Of a DNA stretch of 22,938 bases, positions 16,423 to 22,938 are shown one piece after another. Position 1 is the first letter of the stretch. Each line of letters starts with the position of its first letter. A model generated the notes under the pieces. It made no database searches and was not told where the DNA came from. It worked only from the letters and a program-made list of their open reading frames with translations. Origin of the DNA: Thaumasiovibrio sp043421945 (GTDB lineage Bacteria; Pseudomonadota; Gammaproteobacteria; Enterobacterales; Vibrionaceae); assembly GCA_043421945.1 (NCBI GenBank), contig JBHOGO010000077.1, positions 1-22,938 on the forward strand, in the 5' to 3' direction. Position numbers and translations under genes: made by a program.

Positions 16423-16443
16423 TGTAAGGCTATTAGCCTTACA
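16423..16443 (-). terminator. hairpin just after the phosphorylase stop, partial terminator
   Basis: TGTAAGGC (16423-16430) and GCCTTACA (16436-16443) form a perfect 8-bp stem around TATTA, 5 bp past the stop codon. No T-run follows directly on the minus strand; the nearest is about 30 nt further on. It may end transcription inefficiently, or protect the ATPase-phosphorylase mRNA from 3' decay. Confidence 0.5.
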
Positions 16444-16448
16444 ATTGT

Positions 16449-19400
16449 TTACAATGTGATGTGGATAGTATTCCCTTCTTCATTAAGTAATGGCATTAAT
16501 ACCTTCGAGTCAATGAGTGCGCCACCGGTTCGATAGCGGTTCTTTGTTTCGGTAATATCGACATTAGTACCATTGATAGAAATAGATTTCGGTGTATGAA
16601 CACCCTGCACTGGGTCAATAATGATTCTTGTCGCGTGGCCCATTAACTTAAAATCAATCTCTGTTTTACCAAGTTTCTTACTTAGCACTGGGTCTAACAC
16701 AAGGGATTGGTTTTCAAACCGGATACCAAGCACATTCGAAATCACCTGATTGATATAAATCCCAGGACCACTCGAGTAAATTCGCCAACCACCTTTCACT
16801 TTTACTTCACCTTGCTTCAACTTATCCATACCTTGGTAAGCTTCATAGCGATCATTAAACTGACCATCTGAGCTAGAGAAGTAAGCATTTGACTGACGAA
16901 GTTCAGCATTCGGCACAGAAGATTGAATCCCCATTGGTACTATTTTAAATAGGTTCTCAAACACATCATCAGCTTTACCCATCTTACACAGTGCTTCAAT
17001 GAAGCGGATATGAGCGTGACAGTACTGCAAACCGACTTCGCGGCCTAAATTGGCAGCAAGTTCTGCGCGCTTGAAGTAAGTCTGTTTTCCAGCTTTGTAT
17101 TCCGCCATTTGATTCATAAGACGGACACCATCAGGATAAACAAGCTCTTCTTGGATCTTCGCCATATGTTCATTCGCCATCTCTAAAGAGAATGTCTCTG
17201 AGATGATTGAACGGCTAGCAGGAAGTAGTCGGAAGTTGATACCTGTTTTTTCATCTGATGGGTGAAGTAGGTATTCAATGTCTTCCACTTCTCCTGTTTC
17301 ATCACGAGAAAAGTGAATAAAGCCAGAAATGATATCGTCTTTGATAAGATACTTACGGAAGTCTGCTTCCATATCCGTATAAAGATCGTTTAGCTCTGCA
17401 CAAAAACCAGTGTAGTTATCTTGCGATTCTAGTGCTGCTTTCATCGATTTCACTGCTTGCAAAGTCAAAGGAATCGTCCAGCCACTCACCATATTTTCAC
17501 GCAGTGATTGATTGGCTGGTTGCAGAGTATCGTCCCAATCGCCATCGCCATAACAAGAAAGTGAAGTACCCGGTACGAGGTTATCTTGAATATGTTGAAT
17601 TTGACGAGCAACGTGCTCAAACAACGAATATGTCTCACTACCAAATGAGAAACCATTTTCGATATAAGTAAATGGCAGCTCAGTGTTCAAAATATCAACA
17701 TCATTGGTGGTATTGATATATTCAGCTAACGCTTTCAGAGGCCAAACAATAATATCGCCGTGCGACTCTTCTTGCTGAATATCAGAATACTGATCAAACA
17801 TAAACCACTGCGGCCATGTGCCAGTTTCAAAGAATTGATGGCTATAAATACACTCCAGAAGATCACGTGCTTTATCGTACTGACCCATTGACATAAAGAA
17901 TTCAAATGGACCTTGAGAAACATCACGTGTCCCCCAAGCTGCACCAGAATACTGCTCTAAGCCGTGGGGAGTGCTGTAATGCACTAAGGCATTATGCGTA
18001 AACCAAGTCATCATAGCCTGTAGTTTATCGGCACTTTCTTCAGAGTTGCTACACGAAATATCGAAATTATTAACGAGATCACTTTGGCGCTTCGCATACA
18101 TGTCTGTTTCTAACGTTGCATCTATGACAGTATTCGTTGAGTCTTCTTGCCCTAAACGTCCACCAAAATGAATGCTCGCTGAGTCAGTAATCGTTCCTTT
18201 AAGGACGAGGAACTGCGCAGAACCCGTTTCACTGTGCTTAATGATTTCAGCTTCTGAAATCACAGCGTCTGCGCTAATCGAAAACGTCAATTCTGGTGTA
18301 TGTGCTTTGATATTGTCATCAACACCAGTAACAGTAAACTGATTATCATCTCTTTCAACAGTGATATGACTATCATCTTCGTTATTACCAAAAATTAATT
18401 GGTGTGAAACAGAGACGTCGAGTGATGAAATGCCATGAAGCTTAATGTTTGTTTGAATGACGGGAGTTTCTGCTGCACTCGTACTCACTACCTCAATAAA
18501 GCCTGTTTCAAGCTTATAAATCCAGCGAGAGTAGTTTAGACCTGTTTCGTAGGCTGAAGGCATATCAAGCACTGAGTACTGGTCGTTTTGCTTCACCCAA
18601 ATACGTTGGCCTGTGTGCTTGAATTGATTCAAGCTGTTTCGATTCACGCCAAGTAATTTATTGAACGAGGTGTTACCGAGCGTCAATTGCGAGTTGAACA
18701 CACCGAACATATAGTGGCTTGAGCTCATAATTGCCGCATGACGATCTTGATTATTACCACTCGAGATAACGTGACCAGTTGGTCGTTCAGTTAAGCGCTC
18801 TTTTTCCTGTAGCGTGACATATTTATAATCATCATAGAAAAAGGATAGCAATGTGCCGTTATCTTCTTCTACAAATTTACGCCCAGTGCTAGCAGCAAAC
18901 CATTGCTCAACCTCTTCCGAGTTCATCGCTAGCCCAATCAGTGTCTGATGCTTTTTATATTCAACGGGTGAAAATTCATCTTCTACTTTAATTTCAGTTA
19001 CTTGATAAGCCGTTTCTAATACGCTCAACGCTTTTGGCTCAGTGACATTCGCACCTTCACTGTTCTCATGGAACGCACCATAAAATACTGTTGAGTGCTT
19101 ACTTTCTTGCTCAAGCGTGTGCTTCTCTGTCTGGAGCGCGACATAAGCCATCTCATATTGATAACGCTTGTTAGCAAGTGATGGCTTCATTAAAACAGCG
19201 ATTTCACCATCAACTTTAAAGCTATTACCGAAAAATTGATAACCATCAGTACTGTAACCAACGATCTTGTCGAAACAACCAATCTGAATGGAAGGATTGC
19301 CTGTAGACATTGGTAAGTTTTGACGACTACAAACGGTATAGCCTGCTTGTTCAGTATCAAATATTTGATGATCTAGATATTGGCTGCAATATGCTTCATT

Positions 19401-19823
19401 CGTTTTCACTGCACCAGCATCTGCTAATGACAAGTCTTGACCATAAACAAGATCATAACTAAAAGGGGCTTCGAGTTTACTCTCAATATCAACCGTGTAA
19501 AAGTAAACACTTTCAGCCGATGCCAATGATACGGTAACCGTAGCAATAAACTGTTCAGTTTCTGTCTTCCAGCTAACTGATCCCTTCTGGTGAAACGTTT
19601 CGATCGAAGAGTTAGAAAAAAGTAGTGGAGTGACTACCAATTGCGCCCCTTTGTAGGCGCGCAGATAGATATTACTGATCGCCATCTCACCACAAGGTGT
19701 CTCAAACTGGCTGATCATAATATCATTGGCTCGAATAGCACGAAGGATATGGTCTTCATTGAACTCTAACACTAACTTCTCATTGTCTAGTGTTGTGATT
19801 CGATTAGATGTCGTTGTGATCAT
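16449..19823 (-). CDS. GH94 phosphorylase, probable 1,2-beta-oligoglucan phosphorylase
   Basis: A 1124-aa cytoplasmic protein with a large N-terminal beta-sandwich part (to about 580) and an (alpha/alpha)6 catalytic part with GH94 marks: YSGAAWGTRDVSQGP (625-639), GTWPQWFMFDQY (668-679), ESHGDIIVWPL (686-696) and YGDGDWDDTLQP (758-769), where D765 is the likely general acid. Length separates it from cellobiose or chitobiose phosphorylases (about 800 aa) and fits 1,2-beta-oligoglucan phosphorylases (about 1100 aa), which release alpha-glucose 1-phosphate from sophorooligosaccharides. Neighbouring GH3, binding protein and permeases support this. It starts 21 bp after the ATPase gene; GGAG lies about 13 bases upstream of the ATG, rather far. 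An exact LacI-type operator sequence lies in codons 75-78. Specificity is inferred from length, motifs and context. Confidence 0.85.
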   Translation of the reverse strand: MITTTSNRITTLDNEKLVLEFNEDHILRAIRANDIMISQFETPCGEMAISNIYLRAYKGAQLVVTPLLFSNSSIETFHQKGSVSWKTETEQFIATVTVSLASAESVYFYTVDIESKLEAPFSYDLVYGQDLSLADAGAVKTNEAYCSQYLDHQIFDTEQAGYTVCSRQNLPMSTGNPSIQIGCFDKIVGYSTDGYQFFGNSFKVDGEIAVLMKPSLANKRYQYEMAYVALQTEKHTLEQESKHSTVFYGAFHENSEGANVTEPKALSVLETAYQVTEIKVEDEFSPVEYKKHQTLIGLAMNSEEVEQWFAASTGRKFVEEDNGTLLSFFYDDYKYVTLQEKERLTERPTGHVISSGNNQDRHAAIMSSSHYMFGVFNSQLTLGNTSFNKLLGVNRNSLNQFKHTGQRIWVKQNDQYSVLDMPSAYETGLNYSRWIYKLETGFIEVVSTSAAETPVIQTNIKLHGISSLDVSVSHQLIFGNNEDDSHITVERDDNQFTVTGVDDNIKAHTPELTFSISADAVISEAEIIKHSETGSAQFLVLKGTITDSASIHFGGRLGQEDSTNTVIDATLETDMYAKRQSDLVNNFDISCSNSEESADKLQAMMTWFTHNALVHYSTPHGLEQYSGAAWGTRDVSQGPFEFFMSMGQYDKARDLLECIYSHQFFETGTWPQWFMFDQYSDIQQEESHGDIIVWPLKALAEYINTTNDVDILNTELPFTYIENGFSFGSETYSLFEHVARQIQHIQDNLVPGTSLSCYGDGDWDDTLQPANQSLRENMVSGWTIPLTLQAVKSMKAALESQDNYTGFCAELNDLYTDMEADFRKYLIKDDIISGFIHFSRDETGEVEDIEYLLHPSDEKTGINFRLLPASRSIISETFSLEMANEHMAKIQEELVYPDGVRLMNQMAEYKAGKQTYFKRAELAANLGREVGLQYCHAHIRFIEALCKMGKADDVFENLFKIVPMGIQSSVPNAELRQSNAYFSSSDGQFNDRYEAYQGMDKLKQGEVKVKGGWRIYSSGPGIYINQVISNVLGIRFENQSLVLDPVLSKKLGKTEIDFKLMGHATRIIIDPVQGVHTPKSISINGTNVDITETKNRYRTGGALIDSKVLMPLLNEEGNTIHITL
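19592..19601. promoter_or_regulatory. intragenic copy of the LacI-type operator
   Basis: GAAACGTTTC, identical to the promoter-proximal palindrome at 20992-21001, lies within the phosphorylase gene, 1400 bp downstream of that copy centre to centre. It could be an auxiliary operator for repression by looping, as known for lac. It could also be a chance of codon use (Glu-Thr-Phe-His). Confidence 0.5.
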
Positions 19824-19844
19824 TTTAGCTATAACTCCAAAATT

Positions 19845-20972
19845 CTAATTGCTTTGATCTAAATAGAAAATATTAAATTCGGTGGTTTTATCAAACATAT
19901 GGCTACGCTTCATATCAAGCATAAGCAAGCAGTTATCACCCACTTGCAATTCAAATTCCATATTCGCTAGTTTTGACACAAACGTTGTATTACCTACCTT
20001 CGCGTACACGAGTACATCCGAACCAAGTAACTCTATACCTGTTACTTCAGCGCTTATCGTTGACTCGTTTGGCTCACTCACAATAATAAGGTTTTCAGGG
20101 CGGATGCCTAAATAGACTTCTTTTCCTTCCCAAAGTGAAGCGCGTGTTGACTTTGATTCTGGCAGCGGGAAAACGTTAGACTCAGTCTCAAAACTGACGA
20201 TACCCTCACGCTTAACAAGCTGTCCTTCCCACATATTCATTGCTGGAGAACCGATGAATTCAGCAACAAATTTGTTTTTAGGGTTGTTGTAAACTTCCAT
20301 TGGTGTATCGACTTGCATGATCTTGCCTTTGTTCAAGATGCATACTCGGTCACCCATTGTCATCGCTTCAATCTGATCATGCGTCACATAAATCATCGTG
20401 GCGGCATTGCCAGACTGACGAAGTTGCTGATGTAATTTAGTGATCCGCATGCGCATTGATACTCGTAGTTTAGCGTCAAGATTCGACAGCGGCTCATCAA
20501 ACAAAAAGACATCAGGTTTACGCACCATCGCACGCCCAAGAGCAACTCGTTGCCTTTGTCCACCTGACATTTGCTTAGGCTTTCTTGGCAACAGTTCTGT
20601 GATTTCGAGTAACTCAGCAGCTTCCGCTACGCGCTGTTCAATTTCTTCCTTTGGTTTTTTTGCTGTCTCTAATCCAAACGCCATATTTTCATAGGCTGTC
20701 ATGTGTGGATAAAGTGCATAATTTTGGAAAACCATTGCGATACCACGATCTTTAGGGGCGATATCGTTACATACGCGACTTCCAATAGTCACCTCACCAT
20801 CGGTGATATCTTCCAAACCCGCAACCATGCGAAGCATAGTAGATTTCGCACAGCCAGAAGGGCCAACTAACACCATGAACTCGCCTTCATTAATATCTAA
20901 ATTGATATCATGTAAAGCCTGAAATCCATTGTCATATACTTTATTTACATCCTGAAGCGTCACTGTTGCCAT
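19845..20972 (-). CDS. ABC transporter ATPase, MsmX/UgpC-type (CUT1)
   Basis: A 375-aa sugar-importer ATPase. From the ATG: Walker A GPSGCAKST (about 37-45), Q-loop VFQNYALYPHMT (81-92), signature MSGGQRQRVALGRA (135-148), Walker B DVFLFDEPLSNLDA (154-167), switch His in IYVTHDQIEAMTMGDR, and a C-terminal TOBE-type regulatory half from about 240. The P-loop has Ala where most relatives have Gly (GCAKST for GCGKST), and the signature begins with Met instead of Leu. It is transcribed apart from its permeases, with the phosphorylase, under the strong operator-promoter at 20992-21033; it may also serve other transporters. The ATG at 20972 is preferred over the TTG at 20978 because GGGA lies 7 bases before it. 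Confidence 0.95.
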   Translation of the reverse strand: MATVTLQDVNKVYDNGFQALHDINLDINEGEFMVLVGPSGCAKSTMLRMVAGLEDITDGEVTIGSRVCNDIAPKDRGIAMVFQNYALYPHMTAYENMAFGLETAKKPKEEIEQRVAEAAELLEITELLPRKPKQMSGGQRQRVALGRAMVRKPDVFLFDEPLSNLDAKLRVSMRMRITKLHQQLRQSGNAATMIYVTHDQIEAMTMGDRVCILNKGKIMQVDTPMEVYNNPKNKFVAEFIGSPAMNMWEGQLVKREGIVSFETESNVFPLPESKSTRASLWEGKEVYLGIRPENLIIVSEPNESTISAEVTGIELLGSDVLVYAKVGNTTFVSKLANMEFELQVGDNCLLMLDMKRSHMFDKTTEFNIFYLDQSN

Positions 20973-20991
20973 GCTCAAATCCCAAACTACC

Positions 20992-21001
20992 GAAACGTTT
21001 C
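20992..21001. promoter_or_regulatory. LacI-type operator at the ATPase-phosphorylase promoter
   Basis: GAAACGTTTC is a perfect 10-bp palindrome with a central CG, placed right after the -10 box and covering the expected transcription start. This is the best copy of the motif shared by three units of the locus and is the probable main operator of the LacI-family regulator at 21439-22425. Confidence 0.8.
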
Positions 21002-21004
21002 TAC

Positions 21005-21033
21005 ATATTATGTTGAGAACCTATACCCGTCAA
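21005..21033 (-). promoter_or_regulatory. predicted sigma70 promoter of the ATPase-phosphorylase operon
   Basis: On the minus strand TTGACG (plus 21028-21033), a 17-bp spacer and TAATAT (plus 21005-21010). The start would fall near 20998, leaving a leader of about 26 nt. The gap 20979-21438 otherwise holds the operator and the inverted repeat at 21356-21400; I see no gene in it. Confidence 0.7.
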
Positions 21034-21355
21034 TCTCGAACCATAGGAAGCGTGATTAATATCTCTATTTCAAACTTTTCATCTTGCTCAAAAATAGATG
21101 TCAGCGCTGTGCTTATGTGGAAAACTGATCAATATATTCGTAAATAGAATACCGTATTTTAAAGCATAATGGTGAACTTAAATGTGTTTATTCATGATGA
21201 ACGTCGATCATATTGACGAAGTCTATCGCCAGGAAGGAGATTATTCTATTTGAGAATACAAGATGAATCGATAATATTAAGAAGAATATGTCCATCAAAA
21301 GTTGAAGGAGAGTGAATAATAGAAGGGGTCAGTGGCTATTTTTGGTTGTAAATCG

Positions 21356-21400
21356 AATACTCGGAGTCCAATGCCATCTAGGAAAAGGGCTCCGAGTATT
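21356..21400. repeat. 11-bp inverted repeat downstream of the LacI-family gene
   Basis: AATACTCGGAG (21356-21366) is matched perfectly by CTCCGAGTATT (21390-21400) across a 23-base loop. It begins 38 bp after the regulator's stop codon on the minus strand. There is no T-run after it, so it is not a standard terminator; it may mark the mRNA 3' end or be a protein site. Confidence 0.55.
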
Positions 21401-21438
21401 GACATCATTCACAAGAAGAGTGAATCCAATATCGAAAA

Positions 21439-22425
21439 TTAGTGTGACTCTCGTTCGACTAACCGAGTAGGTAATATCGTTACTGGATCAATATTCTCTT
21501 TTCCGTTCATCGCATCAAACAGTACTTCGACTGCTTTTACACCCATCTCATACTTCTGATGAGTGACGGTAGTCAAAGGCGGAATGGTTCTCTCCGATTC
21601 CTTAATGTTATCGAATCCGATAATTTTAAGATCGTTAGGGATGCAGATATCGCACTCTTGAGCAGCACGAACTATACCTAATGCCATTTCATCATTGGCT
21701 GAAAATATAGCCTTCGGGGTGATGCCTTGCGCAACGATTTCCTTCATTTTGAGATAGGCATCGTCTTCAGTAAAGTCAGATTGAATAATAAATTCAGGGC
21801 TATACTTCACTTTATAAAAGCCTAGCGCCGCAATGTACCCTTCTTGACGTTTTTGGTTATCGTAGGAGTCTTCAGGGCCGCCAAAATAGTACACTTCATT
21901 ACATCCACTATTGATCAATGATTTCGTCGCAGCAAAGGCCCCACCAAAGTTATCAATCAAAATGTTATGAATGTGCTCACCTTCGATCTCCCTGTCGAGC
22001 ACCACAAAGGGTAAATCACTCGAAACAACCGACTTCAAGAAATCATCTTCGAAGGCATTACTTAAAATGATCGCACCATCAATCATTTGGTCTTTTAAAT
22101 ACCGATGCGCTGTCGAGTCAGAACCACCAAACAAGCTACAAGCAATGAGGTCATAGCCCATTTCGTGAACTTTTCGCTCAATTCCTTGAACCAGCTCACT
22201 ATAAATCGGACCAAACCAAGAGTTAAAAAAGATGCCAACCGCACCCACATTTTTCTGTCGTAAGCGTTTCGCATTACTATTGGCAGAATACTTTAACCTC
22301 TTCGCCACTTCTAATACATGTAAACGCGTTTTCTCACTGATACGGTCACTGCCATTGATGGCGTATGACACTGTAGAAATAGAAACATTTGCTTCTCTAG
22401 CAACATCTTTTATCGTAGCTCTCAT
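21439..22425 (-). CDS. LacI-family transcriptional regulator of the locus
   Basis: A 328-aa regulator. The N-terminal helix-turn-helix ATIKDVAREANVSISTVSYA (3-22) and hinge NAKRLRQKN (51-59), including the Leu that inserts into the central CG step of operators, are typical. The sugar-binding core (60-328) shows VGIFFNSWFGPIYSELVQGI, DGAIILSN, FVVLDRE and IFSANDEMALGI, as in periplasmic-binding-protein-like regulators. The central-CG palindromes at 20992-21001, 5999-6008, 22526-22535 and 19592-19601 are the natural targets, so it probably represses the locus and itself until a glucan-derived sugar binds. It is the most upstream gene of the locus; the start ATG has TAAGG about 12 bases upstream. 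Confidence 0.95.
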   Translation of the reverse strand: MRATIKDVAREANVSISTVSYAINGSDRISEKTRLHVLEVAKRLKYSANSNAKRLRQKNVGAVGIFFNSWFGPIYSELVQGIERKVHEMGYDLIACSLFGGSDSTAHRYLKDQMIDGAIILSNAFEDDFLKSVVSSDLPFVVLDREIEGEHIHNILIDNFGGAFAATKSLINSGCNEVYYFGGPEDSYDNQKRQEGYIAALGFYKVKYSPEFIIQSDFTEDDAYLKMKEIVAQGITPKAIFSANDEMALGIVRAAQECDICIPNDLKIIGFDNIKESERTIPPLTTVTHQKYEMGVKAVEVLFDAMNGKENIDPVTILPTRLVERESH

Positions 22426-22508
22426 TATGGCGGCCTTACCCCATTAGATTTGGTTTTTCATACCAATCCAAATGTTCTTTTTGGATTTATTCAATACTCG
22501 AAATAAAG

Positions 22509-22535
22509 AGTATAATTGATTATGTAAAACGTTTC
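22509..22535 (-). promoter_or_regulatory. regulator promoter (-10) with overlapping LacI-type operator
   Basis: On the minus strand GAAACGTTTT (plus 22526-22535) lies 11 bp upstream of a -10 box TATACT (plus 22509-22514), so bound repressor would cover the -35 region. No good -35 hexamer is visible. This suggests autoregulation. The remaining sequence to the window end (22536-22938) shows no gene, RNA or clear repeat other than a 10-bp inverted match ATACCAATCC/GGATTGGTAT at 22460-22469 and 22647-22656. Confidence 0.65.
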
Positions 22536-22938
22536 TATCCTCCATAACCAATAAGATTCTCATACCTCAAAGTCAAGGAGTCAATTTTTCTCTTATCTCT
22601 TCTTCACACGCTTACTCTGTTCACAGTTGCGCGTATGTATCAACGAGGATTGGTATATATGCACATCGTTATATGCTATCCAATGAAATAATTGCTAAAT
22701 AAATCATAAAGTTGTGACTTAGATCGTTCTATATAACGTGTTCATCTGAGCCAGCTCCCCAACTTATGATTTTAGATACACCCATGTATGTTACAAATTA
22801 GGGTCTCTGAAAAGAGTTCAAATGGCAGTGTTACCGTTCTTACAGCCAATATAAGACTTATGTGAATTACTCCCACTAAATCAAAGATTATAGTGTGAGC
22901 TTCTTGGTGTAGCCTTGACTTACTCGCCAAACTCACCA

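Noticed and set aside
17432..17671. 79-aa plus-strand frame inside the phosphorylase gene
   Set aside because: Antisense shadow of a well-supported GH94 gene, without a start signal or protein-like composition. The other antisense frames in the locus fail in the same way.
22860..22938. Possible tRNA ending in ACCA at the window edge
   Set aside because: No T-arm motif (GGTTC), no acceptor-stem pairing and no cloverleaf could be found on either strand.
1..22938. CRISPR arrays, insertion sequences, prophage or integrase genes
   Set aside because: No spaced direct repeats, transposase, integrase or phage-type proteins are visible; the locus looks like a settled metabolic region.

Overview
The window looks like chromosomal DNA of a marine gammaproteobacterium, most probably Vibrionaceae. 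This is inferred from moderate-to-low GC, sigma70- and CRP-type signals, Gram-negative envelope proteins (outer-membrane barrel, lipoproteins) and the mix of gene families; no marker gene fixes the species.

Layout. Positions 1-1545 hold unrelated genes: the first codons of a leftward gene, a RibD-C/dihydrofolate-reductase-like protein (253-789, -) and a divergent TetR regulator (919-1545, +) with a 23-bp palindromic operator between them. From 1671 to 22535 there is one coherent carbohydrate-use locus in five transcription units: (a) leftward endoglucanase-like protein, outer-membrane barrel, exported sulfatase (5666-1735); (b) rightward carbohydrate-binding-type lipoprotein and a second, lipoprotein endoglucanase-like protein (6027-8803); (c) leftward solute-binding protein, two permeases, small membrane-anchored TPR-like protein, GH3 beta-glucosidase, cytoplasmic choline-sulfatase-like enzyme (15984-8874); (d) leftward ABC ATPase and a 1124-aa GH94 phosphorylase (20972-16449); (e) leftward LacI-family regulator (22425-21439). 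The last 400 bp are non-coding as far as can be seen.

How it may work. The set GH94 of about 1100 aa + GH3 of about 720 aa + binding protein + two permeases + LacI resembles the beta-1,2-glucan (sophorooligosaccharide) locus described in Listeria innocua. The two (alpha/alpha)6-type proteins show the motif pattern of the GH144/glycoamylase-like/cyclic-glucan-synthase clan. A model: the lipoprotein enzyme and binding lipoprotein cut and hold the glucan at the outer membrane, the barrel passes fragments, the periplasmic enzyme and sulfatase trim them, the ABC transporter imports them, and the cytoplasmic sulfatase, phosphorylase and beta-glucosidase finish. The two sulfatases imply an anionic, probably sulfated, substrate; a sulfated beta-1,2-glucan pathway would be new as far as I know, but specificity is inferred.

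Regulation. Copies of GAAACGTTTC or GAAACGTTTT sit at the promoters of units (b), (d) and (e), with an exact extra copy inside the phosphorylase gene 1400 bp from the promoter copy. CRP-like sites lie in the 5667-6026 divergent region and upstream of the binding-protein gene.
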